This document shows positions 8,600-19,050 of a stretch of 64,000 nucleotides of DNA, one piece after another. The notes under the pieces are model-generated. The model was not told the DNA's origin. It saw only the letters and a program-made list of their open reading frames with translations, and did not search any database. Location of the stretch: assembly GCA_947359465.1 (NCBI GenBank), contig OX375873.1, forward strand, positions 86,799,978 to 86,863,977, written 5' to 3'. Numbering within the stretch: the stretch's first letter is position 1; every line of letters starts with the position of its first letter. The translations under genes and the position numbers were made by a program. Source of the stretch: Metellina segmentata (taxonomy: Eukaryota > Arthropoda > Arachnida > Araneae > Tetragnathidae).

Positions 8600-11500
8600 A
8601 TTCGGGCCAACAGGCTGTACCACTGTTGGAAGAGTCCCCTCCTTTGATACAACAGATGTTTACGTGTAAAGGATCCAATGACACACTGCCTATGATCATA
8701 ACACACATTTTTGGAAAACCACAAAAGACACTCCTTGACTCAGGAGCTGGTCTTAATCTGATTGACGCCCAACTTTTGGTTAACAAAAACATTGTCAGAA
8801 CACCCTGTCATGTTAGAATCAACACAATTGATGGCAGTGGTTTCGAAGTTGACCAGTGTGTTTGTTTGCAAACAAGGATAGGCACAGATGTCTTCACGAT
8901 TCAATACTTGGTCATGCCTCACAACATGTCAAGTTTTTTTTCAGTCATTCTGGGAAAACCCTTTTTGCAGGAACAAAAATGTCAACTTGATTTCGCCCAA
9001 AATTGTTTAAGACTAAATTCCCAAATTCTAACTTTTGAAGCACAGAAACAACAAGGCGAGGAACCAAAAATTCAAGATAAGGGAGTTCCAGCTTCTGTTT
9101 ATGCTATGTGTAAAACTATTATTCCCCCCCTTTCTCAGAAAATAGTTTTTGGAAAAATTAAAGGCAACGTTAATGGAGATTTTTTTTTCACTGAACCAGC
9201 TTGGAATACTGGTGATAAGCAGATCTCGGTAGCTAGATCAATAAGCTTAACTAAACAAACTCAAATTCCCATTTTAATAATTAACCCTTCTGAAACCAGC
9301 TACCACTTAAACAAGCTAACTAAACTTGCTCAATGCCACCCCTTAATATCCTCGCATAGCATACCAGGGTTGGACCTCAATTATTTTGCTCAAGATCCAA
9401 ATTTTGGCAGCTGCGAAGAGGCAGATTTCGAGTGGAGCAAAACCTTTGATTTGAACCATCTTGACACCACTGATAAACAGAAGATTGAGACCCTTTTGGA
9501 CAAGTACAAGGCAGTTTTTGCTGGTTCTGTGCAGGACCTACCAGGCTGTGACACTCTGTTACACCAGATAAACCTGACAGATTCAGCTCCAGTTAAGAGA
9601 AAGTCGTATAGAGTCCCTTACAACTTGAGAGAGGAAATGGAAAACCAAATTACTATACTTCTTGAGGCAGATATCCTAGAACCCTCGACTTCCCCCTATG
9701 CTTCCCCTGTCTTATTGGTTAAGAAACCTAATGGCGAATTTAGATTTGTAGTGGATTTTAGAGAATTGAACAAAAAAGTAGTTGCAGACTCGTACCCTCT
9801 ACCCCTTATTTCGGAAGCAATTGACAACCTCCAGGGAAGTAGATATTTTTCAACCCTTGACTTAACAAGTGGGTTCTTTCAGCAGATGCTTGACCCGGAA
9901 GATAGGCACAAAACAGCCATTACCACCAACCAGGGACTGTTACAGTTCAAAAGAACACCTTTTGGTCTAAAGACCAGTGCCAATTCATTCCAACGGTTGA
10001 TGGAGATTGTACTTTCTGGTTTAAAACCAGCTCAGATTTTTGTTTATGTCGATGACATAGTCATTGCTTCCAGCACTATTGATTCCCATATGGATAAGTT
10101 GGAACTAGTCTTTGACAGACTCCTCCAACATAATTTGAAACTCAAACCCTCCAAATGTAATTTTTTGAGACAATCCATCACCTACCTTGGTTTTGTAGTG
10201 GCCAACGGAAATATTTACCCTGACCAAAAGAATATCCAAGTTGTGGAAAAGTTTAAAATCCCGACTTGCAGAAAGCATGTGAGATCTTTTTTAGGATGCA
10301 TAAACTATTATCGAAAGTTCATACCTGACTTTAGCCGTCGCTCAATCCACCTTACTAACTTAACCAAGGAATCCAAACATTTTAACTGGACTCAAGAGGC
10401 TGAGAAAGAATTTGATGATCTCAAAGTTGCTTTAATCCAAACCCCATGCCTAACTCTCCCAGATATGACCAGAGATTTTATATTGTACACTGATGCGTCA
10501 AATTCAGCTGTAGGAGGAGTGATTGCTCAACTTGACACATCAGGATTCCCCAAACCAGTGGCTTTTGCCAGCAGAAAACTCAACTCAGCTGAGCGAGTCT
10601 ATAGCACCACTGAAAAGGAAATTTTGGCCATAATTTTTACTGTTGGTTACTTTAGACCCTATCTTTATGGACGTAAATTCACTATTTTCACTGATCATGC
10701 AGCTTTGACACATATTTTGAAGTTGAAAGATTCAACTGGTAGAATTGCTCGATGGGCCCTGACTCTATCTGAGTTTAATTATGAGATTAAATTCATAAGC
10801 GGCAAGTGCAACAAGGTTGCTGATTTTCTTTCACGTGGACTTAACCACGACACACCACCGACTCATGAATCACAGGCCAACAAATACAATTCTGATGAAG
10901 TTACCCTAGTTAAACAATTATGTACCCTTCAGATCCAAAGTAATGACTCTCACAATTTCCAGGACAAGATTTTGAAAGATATTGCACATAAACAATCTTT
11001 AGATGCTAAATGCCAATCTATAATCAAAAGCTTAAACGACTCCAAACCAATCCAACCAACTAAGCTCAGATTTTTCGTACAAGACGGGATTCTAAAATGT
11101 AAACAATTTAAAATTTCCAATGTTACAACACAACCCACCAGAATTGTCCTTCCTAAGTCAATGATTCATGACATTTTATCCCAGTTTCATGATTCCCCAT
11201 CTGTTTGTCATCAGGGTTTGAGGAAAACTCTTTCAACAGTAAAGAAATTTTATTATTGGCCAGGGATGCACGAACACATTGTCAATTGGATTAAATCCTG
11301 TAATAGCTGTATGCAACGTCGTGCTCACAAACCTCGAAAATTGGCACCCTTGCAACGTCCCGAAATTCCTCAAGGTCCCTTTCATAAAGTTGCCATCGAT
11401 GTTGTCGGACCCCTTCCTATAACTGAAAATGGCAACAGGTACATTATTACCTATATCGACCATTTCACCCGTTGGTGTGAGGCTTACCCTGTTCCCCAAA

Positions 11501-12024
11501 CAAAAAGTGTTGATGTAGCAAAAACGCTACTGAATTTTATTTCACGATTTGGCTGCCCCTCCACAATTCTCACAGACAGAGGTTCCAATTTTATTAGTCA
11601 AGCAATGCAAGAAGTTTATGCATCCCTGGGGATAAAGAAAGTGAATACCACCGCATACCACCCCCAAGGAAATGGAATTTTAGAGGTCTATCACAGAGGA
11701 CTAGGCAACGCTCTGAGTCACTTGGTAAACGAAAACCACAACGACTGGGACAACAAATTGGAGTATGCTCTGTTAGCATACAGATCTACATGGCACTCTG
11801 CCACAAAACACACCCCAGCATTTTTGGTTTATGGTAGGGAGCTCAAGTTGCCCTACCACATGTTCGAAACCGAACCGCCCTTTTCATACAGGGAGACTGA
11901 GGATTTTTCAACGGCACTACTTAAGAGACTACGCACTGCCTATAAGGAGGTGAAAGATAACCTGGTTCAAGCGGCGGAAACACGAGCAGTACAGGAATCG
12001 TTTTGTCAAAGACAAAGGAATTAA
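8587..12024 (+). CDS. pol: Pol polyprotein of the gypsy element (protease-RT-RNase H-integrase)
   Basis: The frame is -1 relative to gag and has no useful ATG at its start, so it should be made as a Gag-Pol fusion. Residue numbers below count the TTG at 8626 as 1. The protease active site is LLDSGA (Asp 38). Reverse transcriptase has VVDFRELN, TLDLTSGFFQ and the catalytic YVDD (residues 474-477). RNase H has LYTDAS, a TTEKEIL glutamate block, FTDHAAL and NKVADFLSR. Integrase has an H-X6-H (HDSPSVCH), then C-X2-C (CNSC), then catalytic Asp 925 (IDVVGP), Asp 984 (LTDRGSNF) and Glu 1020 (GILEVYH), a DD35E spacing. All catalytic residues are present. The frame stops at 12022, but the expected C-terminal domain continues in the next frame (see 11985-12520), so this copy is broken by one frameshift. 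Confidence 0.93.
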   Translation, partial: EFKLNSGQQAVPLLEESPPLIQQMFTCKGSNDTLPMIITHIFGKPQKTLLDSGAGLNLIDAQLLVNKNIVRTPCHVRINTIDGSGFEVDQCVCLQTRIGTDVFTIQYLVMPHNMSSFFSVILGKPFLQEQKCQLDFAQNCLRLNSQILTFEAQKQQGEEPKIQDKGVPASVYAMCKTIIPPLSQKIVFGKIKGNVNGDFFFTEPAWNTGDKQISVARSISLTKQTQIPILIINPSETSYHLNKLTKLAQCHPLISSHSIPGLDLNYFAQDPNFGSCEEADFEWSKTFDLNHLDTTDKQKIETLLDKYKAVFAGSVQDLPGCDTLLHQINLTDSAPVKRKSYRVPYNLREEMENQITILLEADILEPSTSPYASPVLLVKKPNGEFRFVVDFRELNKKVVADSYPLPLISEAIDNLQGSRYFSTLDLTSGFFQQMLDPEDRHKTAITTNQGLLQFKRTPFGLKTSANSFQRLMEIVLSGLKPAQIFVYVDDIVIASSTIDSHMDKLELVFDRLLQHNLKLKPSKCNFLRQSITYLGFVVANGNIYPDQKNIQVVEKFKIPTCRKHVRSFLGCINYYRKFIPDFSRRSIHLTNLTKESKHFNWTQEAEKEFDDLKVALIQTPCLTLPDMTRDFILYTDASNSAVGGVIAQLDTSGFPKPVAFASRKLNSAERVYSTTEKEILAIIFTVGYFRPYLYGRKFTIFTDHAALTHILKLKDSTGRIARWALTLSEFNYEIKFISGKCNKVADFLSRGLNHDTPPTHESQANKYNSDEVTLVKQLCTLQIQSNDSHNFQDKILKDIAHKQSLDAKCQSIIKSLNDSKPIQPTKLRFFVQDGILKCKQFKISNVTTQPTRIVLPKSMIHDILSQFHDSPSVCHQGLRKTLSTVKKFYYWPGMHEHIVNWIKSCNSCMQRRAHKPRKLAPLQRPEIPQGPFHKVAIDVVGPLPITENGNRYIITYIDHFTRWCEAYPVPQTKSVDVAKTLLNFISRFGCPSTILTDRGSNFISQAMQEVYASLGIKKVNTTAYHPQGNGILEVYHRGLGNALSHLVNENHNDWDNKLEYALLAYRSTWHSATKHTPAFLVYGRELKLPYHMFETEPPFSYRETEDFSTALLKRLRTAYKEVKDNLVQAAETRAVQESFCQRQRN
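8590..8596 (+). promoter_or_regulatory. -1 ribosomal frameshift site (T TTA AAC)
   Basis: TTTAAAC is in the exact X XXY YYZ register: TTA and AAC are the last two gag codons, and the gag stop TAA follows at 8597. Slipping back one base gives TTT AAA CTA and enters the pol frame, which is open from 8587. The geometry is identical to known -1 frameshift sites. Confidence 0.88.
8607..8629 (+). promoter_or_regulatory. Stem-loop downstream of the frameshift site
   Basis: CCAACAG (8607-8613) pairs perfectly with CTGTTGG (8623-8629) around a nine-base loop, ten bases after the slippery heptamer. Such structures stall ribosomes and stimulate -1 slippage. Whether it extends to a pseudoknot was not determined. 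Confidence 0.75.
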
Positions 12025-12520
12025 AGTGGGAGACGAGGTTTATCTATACTTCCCTAATGTTAAGCCCGGGTTAACTAGGAAGTTCAACAAACCGAACATA
12101 GGAAATTTTGTAGTCACAGGAAAGCTATCTGAGGTACTCTTTGAAATTACGGATAAGAGCTACCCTAACCGCAAGCAGCGGGTAAATGTCGACCGACTCA
12201 CAAAAGCAACCCCACGATTACCGCACGATTCAATTCAGGGTAATAAAGAAACCCACTCCAAAGCTCAATTCCCGTTTGCGGCAACAAACCAAACCCCAAC
12301 ACAGGACGGTATATCAACGGAATATAACTATGGTCCAAGTGGTAGTAGAGGCTGGGTTTATCTTCACCCACATAGGTACCCAACACGTAATGCCAATGTA
12401 GTACAACAACCCACTCATCCAGGAAACGTTACACAGGCGAACCGGGACAATGCAGTTGCATCGCCCAACACCCACACGTACAACCTGCGTACCAGAACAA
12501 ATGGTAGAGTGGATAACTAG
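11985..12520 (+). pseudogene. pol: Integrase C-terminal domain, out of frame with pol
   Basis: The +1 frame relative to pol carries VGDEVYLYFPNV, GLTRKFNKP and VNVDRL, the GPY/F-type C-terminal module of gypsy integrases, then a tail ending TAG at 12518. The switch falls near a short A run around 11977, consistent with a single extra base. Either the copy is recently disabled or the base is a sequencing or assembly error. A dedicated frameshift is less likely, because the module is normally part of one integrase protein. Confidence 0.85.
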
Positions 12521-13546
12521 AAAAAGGAAACACGGGAAAATCCCTTTATATCAATGAAATTCACGATATTTGAAAAAAAAAGGAATTTGTAAATAAGTAT
12601 TGTTGCTATGGTATAGGAGTTCACAACCTAGACACATTGAGGTTCTTTCTCTTGTTTTTTTTTGGCTGTAACACCCAGCTTTGGTGTTTTTTTTTTGGCG
12701 ATTTCATATTCTGTGTTTCTTCGCTCATTCCACTTTACACTTCACTTGTATCAGTATTTACATTTGTGTGCATGCCCTTTTGTTTACATTTTTTAAGTTC
12801 TGTGAATATTGGTATCTACTTTAGTGAATTTGACTCAACAGTGTTTTGTGTTTTTGCTCGTGTCAGTTTGCCAGGACACACTATTCCTTTTTCCGTCCAC
12901 AATTTTGTTTGTCAACAACCCACGTTTTTTTGTTTACTGTACCCGTTTTGTTGACATTCCACTATTTGGTTACATCATACTATTTGTTTACTTTGCACTA
13001 TTTGTTTATGGTACTCATTTATTTTAGTGTGCTACATAATGTATTCGTATTATACACTTTGTTCTATGGGCTTACATTCATGTGCAATTTTTGTTTACAC
13101 TATACCCCATTTTGGTCCCAATTTGCATTTATGTTTTAAGTGATTTTAAACTAAAGGTGAACTGATGGTTTTTTTTTTATCTAATGCACAGGTGTTTAGT
13201 TATCTCTCAAAGATATTTTCTTTAGTTAAATTTTTAGTTTTTGGCAATGCTATAACGTTTAATCAAAAGTTTCTATTTAACTCTGTTTTGTTTTTAATTT
13301 GTTCCTGTGATACCTGCATGAAGTAGTCCTTCGGGGTTAACGAATACTAAAGTACACAGTGCTCGTTTACCTCATTCACGCTCTATTCAATGGTGTTCTT
13401 CGTTCTTGGCTTTAAGTACAATACTTGTTATTGTGGTGGAGCTTTTATGCTAAGGATTTTGTTTCCTAGTTGAGTAGTTTTTTTTGCCTTTTAACTTAAT
13501 AAAAAAAAAATTGTTGCAATTTTTTTTAAGGAAGACGTAGGGCATT
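12521..13546 (+). other. T-rich non-coding region and polypurine tract of the gypsy element
   Basis: About 1 kb lies between pol and the 3' LTR. It is very T-rich and repeats the word TTTGTTTAC many times. Open frames here (for example 12637-12954) are hydrophobic only because of the T-richness and show no signal-glycoprotein organisation, so I see no env. A purine-rich AAGGAAGACGTAGGG (about 13528-13542) just before the LTR is the likely plus-strand primer. Confidence 0.7.
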
Positions 13547-15295
13547 TGTTGGGTATAAAGTTTTCGAAACCATCCGTTCAACCTTTTGTCGTTAGTTTAT
13601 AAGCATGGATACTTGATAAACATGTACGCTTTTGCTCCGGGACGTTTCACTGGAAATTCTACCTAAATTCTTCCCCTATCAATGTGTGCTAAGTCCCTCT
13701 CTTTTCAGCGGTACATTTGTACTCAACCCCTGAGTTTTTTGAATTTGAATGTCCAACCAATCACGGCACGCCAGCGAGATGACGAGGCGTTTTTGAAAAG
13801 GCTGGGAAATAGTTCACCCTTCGTTTTCTCGTGCCGATTTAGGCGAAAAATAGTTTTCCCACGAGTTCACGGAAGAAGAACTTTAACCACTCAACATCCA
13901 GGCTCCGAAGCTATAAGAGAGGCGGGTCAATCGGACTCGTCCTATTCGCTCTCCGATGTTTCAGTGGCTGCGGTGATCCCAGTCGCGGTGGAGTTTGCTG
14001 TTGGAAAAGACGCGCTAGTGAACTGGCTGGAGACCGATGATTGATTTCCCCTCCAGGATGACGTGCTCTCACATCCGCCGTCTAGAGTCAAGTGTGGCCT
14101 CCCAGTGACCAAAAAAGGAAGAACAGCGTCCTGCTCTAGCGTCCTTCTCCGAATTCCAGAAGTTCCTATTTGTGATGATCACGTGAATGAGCCAACGTCC
14201 TGCTCCAGCGTCATTCTCCGGATTCCAGGATTTCCCCTCCAGGATGACGAGCTCTCACATCCGCCGCCTAGAAGCAAGTAAATCCTTGGCCGCCCAGTGA
14301 TCAAAAAGGAGGAACAGCGTCCTGCTCTAGCGTCCTTCTCCGAATTCCAGAAGTTCCTATTTGTGATGATCACGTGAATGAGCCAACGTCCTGCTCCAGC
14401 GTCATTCTCCGGATTCCAGGATTTCCCCTCCAGGATGACGAGCTCTCACATCCGCCGCCTAGAAGCAAGTAAACCCTTGGCCGTCCAGTGACCAAAAAGG
14501 GAAGAACAGCGTCCTGCTCTAGCGTCATTCTCCGGATTCCAGGATGACGAGCTCTCACATCCGCCGCCTAGAAGCAAGTAAACCCTTGGCCGTCCAGTGA
14601 CCAAAAAGGGAAGAACAGCGTCCTGCTCTAGCGTCTTTCTCCGGATTCCAGAAGAAAAGTTCCCACATCCACCGTCCGAAATTAGAGGAAAACCCAACAA
14701 AATGGCCTCCCTGTGACTCTGGAAAGTGTACCATCATTCCGATCCAGCGTCCCTCTCCGGAATCCAGTAGCATCCTCCGTTTGTCTACAATGGGCAATTA
14801 TAGTTTATCGTTTTCCTTACTTTCCTTTATTTAACTCTTTGCTCCTGAATCGATTCTTTTGATATTTTGATTTTTTCCCTTATTTTTGACCCGTGAAGCG
14901 TCTCTTGAGCAAAAGCCCTTATTTTGGTTAATCCATCATGATATCGACTTGAATAACCAAATAGCATGCTTGTATAACCAAGATCGTTTATAAGAATTGA
15001 TAGTAATTGATTTGTGTTTTGGTTGTGTGACCTAGGAAGAGTTAATATTATTTTTATCAAGAGGTGTATTATACCAATGTTTAGCTTAAAATAAATGTAT
15101 TTTTTATCTTTAAAGATTTGTTTTCTTTTCCCCTCTTTTAGTGAAACCTAATTTCACTATCTTTACATAGTTCCATCATCAATTACAGTCGGTAAGAGCC
15201 TTTTACACAGGGTTTTGTTCACACCGTAATGTAGAAGTTGATTAATTATCCAAGCTCATTAAGAGTATCGGATCCAAAATAGAATAAACCCAATA
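13547..15295 (+). repeat. 3' LTR of the gypsy element
   Basis: The 1749-bp LTR matches the 5' LTR except for substitutions at 13873 (A, versus G at 5925) and 14087 (G, versus A at 6139), and 14 extra bases in the first minisatellite unit. Transcript cleavage would use its AATAAA motifs. It is followed by the GAAC duplication. Confidence 0.93.
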
Positions 15296-15400
15296 GAACG
15301 TGGCTCAAAATTAAGAGGCTTCGTCTATAGACCTTAACCTTCGGAATCGAACCAGAATCGTTGTCAATAGCCCGTTGTGTTGTTCCTATGCAAGTCAGGA
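15296..15400 (+). repeat. SINE S1, 3' part, split by the gypsy element
   Basis: GAACGTGGCTCAAAATTA, then CCTTCGGAATCGAACCAGA and CAATAGCCCGTTGTGTTG, are the 3' half of the S1 consensus. They join directly to 5542-5598. Confidence 0.85.
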
Positions 15401-16420
15401 TAATTTTCAAAACAAAGAAGAGATAACCTTAAAATTTGTATAGAATAATTTAAAAACGGTACATCCTAATACTACAATAATAACAAAGGACATATAAAAT
15501 GTACAATTCGCACGATTAATGTTTGTGGTAGTGAAACATAGAACTGATCGTGCATTTGAGTGCAAAAGTGTCAAAGATGTCAGACAATTGAGGGACACGA
15601 CAAATAAAATCTAAAATCTCTCTCTCAGGTATTTTTATGAATGAAACTATATTTTTAAGTATACGTTTTTTTCCGAGCTAAAACTATTTAGAGGTATTTA
15701 GAATATCTTTTGAATTCAAACTAGAATTTACGAGTGTCTAACATTCTCATCAAATGCATTTGAGAATAAAATTGCATTATTAGGTGTATTTTTCTAGCAA
15801 AAGCTGCTCCGTTGTTCAGAATATCTTTCTAATTAAAATTAGATTATATTATTTGCCCATAACATTCATGATAAAAAATATGTATATAGTATGATAAAAA
15901 ACAGGCGCAAAAAAACAGGCCATACGAAACATCCCTGTAAATGATAGTTATGACTAGGAAAAAAAACAAGCATAATCGACCAGGGGAAGTATATTATAAA
16001 CTAGAGAATAGATCTAATACACATGATTTAATCAAGTTAATGATATTCCTATAAATGCTTAAAAGAAGCTTGAAAACACCACCATTTGTTAGGATTTATT
16101 GCTAGCACTTACATGTCTTGTTAGATAGATCATTAATTTAGTTAATTACCCACTTTTGAAACCAACATCAATTAATTGATTCTCAGACAAGAGAAATATG
16201 TTTCCATAAAATTACAACTCGTGAAAAATGGAAGTCCTGTCCAATTTTCCAAGTTAAAAGATAAGAATATATGCTTCTCCTGTCTCTCAATAATGTAACT
16301 ACATAAGACTTCAAAATTAAAAACTAATTCCGAATTTATGTTATAGTTAATGGTTGTGTGATTTTCGCGTTCGTCAAATAAATTTCTGTCTTTGATTTAT
16401 TGAAAGATTCTTATCTTTCA
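15401..16420. other. Unassigned A/T-rich DNA
   Basis: No gene or repeat family is identified between the split SINE and the nested Helitron/hAT block. Confidence 0.4.
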
Positions 16421-17030
16421 TCTCTACTAGTATAAAAGGAAGTGTTTCTCTGTTAATGGGTACTGTCCTGACTAGGGATTGCAATCCGTCTGCATCCGGC
16501 CGGTATGACGCTAATCCGTCTGGATCCGGCCGGATTTTTACTTTGTCAATATTTTAAAAATATTAACAAAGTTATGTTGTTAAATTGGTTAAAAAATTGG
16601 TACTTTGTTTATATTTTTCCAAAATCGGCTGAGTGATAGTAGGTAAAAAGGATATTATTCCAAATTGACGGACAAAACGTCTATTTTAGCATTAGCGAAT
16701 CAACTTTATTAATAATTATCCAAAGGTAGGAAATCAATCACCAATAACTAATTATAGTAACTACTAGTACTGCTAGTAGTAAGTATTAAACGATTGATTA
16801 TGATCAGTCTTACAAGTTTCCACACCAAAAAAAATCAGTTTGTTTAAAACGTAGTACTTTCTTTTTATCTAAAATTAAATAGTCTCTATCACAAATGTTG
16901 TTGACCAAATGACATATAAATTGTACCTAACCTTGTCTCATACTAACATAAAAATATAATATTTGGCAGTTTAGGTCAACACATGACAAAAAAGGGAACT
17001 CTTAATTCTTTTTAATTGCTTAAAACGAAG

Positions 17031-17820
17031 TTATATAGTAATGAAAATCACGTTTAAGTTTGAAAGAACGATCTTGGGGAAACAAATCGTATTAATTGTG
17101 TCGTCCCCCAACCAACTTCTCAATGAACTGCAAATATAACCAGCGGCCGAGAAGGCCCTCACAGCTTCGATACTTGTTGGTTTAACCGTCATCAAGTAGT
17201 CGTACATAAGAGACAAATATTTTCCTTTGTCTCCCTCTATTTCACATGAAGTCATTTCTTTCTACAGTATTTTCTCAAAATCTGTTACTTTTCTAAAGTT
17301 TGCCTTTTTGCAATAGTCTTCATTTTCTGACAGAATTTGCTTTTCTAATTCCTTTTTTAATGTTAAATTAGTTTGCAATGAAAGTGAGATGGAATTTAAA
17401 CTTTCTTCTGCTGCAGGTTCCAGATTTTCGTTGTCGTCTTTAGTGACTTGGTTTAATATTTTTTTTCATTTCCTGTCGCATGATTCTTTTTTAGCATAAG
17501 AAACGTATTGTTAGCTCGTCTCCTGTTTTGAAAATTTTTTTGGATTCTTTAAATAAAGTAACATTTCTATTATTATATCGTGCAACGACGTTCTTTTACC
17601 CTAACACGCAGTACCTCAGATAATTCAGCGCTTAAGACAATGTCTTGTTTTTCCAGCTTTTCTAAAATGAATTTTAATGTTGTTCCAGCAGTAAGAAGGG
17701 TCTCATCTTTTCTGCATAGTGCCTCCACTGCCAATTTAAATGACTGCAAACAATTAATTAAATCTCTCATTGTTAACCACACTCTTGGTCGGTAAATTTT
17801 ATGTCAGATTGTATAGCAAT
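17031..17820 (-). pseudogene. hAT transposase relic (C-terminal part)
   Basis: Reading on the minus strand, 17782-17573 gives a block with WLTMRDLINCLQSFKLAVEAL and LEKLEKQ. This resembles the region before the dimerisation domain of hAT transposases, where the core searches for W..L..PF..AT. The fragment 17255-17031 contains KYLSLMYDYLM and KPTSIEAVRAFSAAG, the hATC dimerisation signature (…P.S..ERAFS.AG…RS.L). Stops and frame changes separate the two parts, and the DNA-binding N-terminus is not recognisable. Such transposases excise and insert DNA with 8-bp duplications, as seen around this element. This copy is non-functional. Confidence 0.85.
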
Positions 17821-18352
17821 TAAAGATTCGTCTATGCAGACTTTCAGATTATAAAATCATTCGATCATATGATCATTCGATCAAAGTTCTAAATCCGGAA
17901 TCCTCCTGACCTCGGCCATTAAGGATTTCAGATTATCTGCACATTTTTTGTCAAAACAAACCTTAATCTAACCTCCCTGCAATAGTAAAATAGCAGGTAT
18001 ATAAATAGGAATAATTTTTCAAAAAGGAAAAAAAAAAACATTTTAAATTATTTATAACAAATTTTATTTGCAAATCCTGTAATTTTTCTGTGTGGTATAT
18101 ACTCTGATCATTTTGCGTTGTTTCATCAATCAGGTCCAGGTTTAACTCCTTGGACTTTTAAAAATTATCGGAATGATGTTAAAAGATGAGAAAAATATTT
18201 AAAAAAACGCCGGTTTGCTAAACGTTTGGATTTCGGACAATTCCGGATATGGGACTTAGTGCTGTACTTAGAAGGCTGTAACAGCGTGTGCGACGATCCA
18301 AAATGAGACTTAATTATTTGTCTGTTTCTTCTTTCACATACTTTTGAAGGTA

Positions 18353-19050
18353 TCTCTACTATTATAAATGGAAGTATATGACTGTCTGTTTGTCTATTTA
18401 CAGCAAAATCCTGACGATTCTATGGCACTTACAGCAATTAGATTTGACACACAGGTAGTCCAATGTTTTTGCAATTTTTGGGTCGCGGCGAATTTTAAAA
18501 TTCAATCTAGAACATTTTAAATTAATTTAATAGTTTTATTCTCTACCTGCTTCTTTCTACGGACAAAAGAAGAATAACCCCAATCTTGACTTTTCTACCA
18601 ACGTGACCTTGGAACCATGCTAAGTTTTTTTTCATCGCTTCAGAGAACGTTCAGAAAATTATTTTTTTACGTTTCCGCTTTCATTTTGCACGAGGAGAAA
18701 AGGATTTTTTTTCTTTTCCGTTTTGATTTTGTAAGGAGAAATATTTATCCAGCCAGACGATAAATCTTTCACACTTCTTTTTTCTATCTCCTAGACCGTT
18801 AAATATAGGGAAAAAAATTTTAACGGATTTGAAATCTGCGGAAAATTTCAGTTTATATTGATACCAAAAAATATTATTTTCTTTAAACAAATAATTTTTT
18901 AATTGAATATATATTCAACGGATTTGAAATCTACGGAAATTTTTACAACACATTAATATCTTACATCACGGCGTTGCCAGTGGTGTTGGTTTGCATCGCA
19001 AATCAACACCACGGGCACGGGCAACGCCGGGATAGCCACGCAGTGGCTAG
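18353..19050 (+). mobile_element. Inner non-autonomous Helitron (family C)
   Basis: It starts A|TCTCTACTATTATAAATGG and ends AGCCAC-GCA-GTGGCT hairpin overlapping CTAG|T at 19047-19050, giving the perfect A/T target flanks of Helitrons. It is 698 bp long, has no coding capacity, and its body matches the outer copy. The stretch GGCGTTGCCAGTGGTGTTGG / CAACACCACGGGCACGGGCAACGCC (about 18971-19029) is an additional inverted repeat near the 3' end. Confidence 0.88.

Larger units (their letters stand above)
5599..15295 (+). mobile_element. Ty3/gypsy LTR retrotransposon, nearly complete
   Basis: The element has two 1.7-kb LTRs, a primer-binding site, gag, pol ordered protease-reverse transcriptase-RNase H-integrase (the Ty3/gypsy order), a long T-rich non-coding stretch, a purine tract, and a 4-bp GAAC target-site duplication (5595-5598 and 15296-15299). 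It sits inside an S1 SINE, which shows both ends exactly. The LTRs differ by two substitutions and a 14-bp indel by my reading, so insertion was recent. No env-like frame is seen between pol and the 3' LTR. One frameshift near the end of integrase is the only visible coding defect. Confidence 0.95.

Noticed and set aside
12637..13139. Envelope-like gene between pol and the 3' LTR
   Set aside because: The frames are hydrophobic merely because the DNA is T-rich; all three registers overlap and there is no conserved cleavage site, cysteine pattern or anchor organisation.
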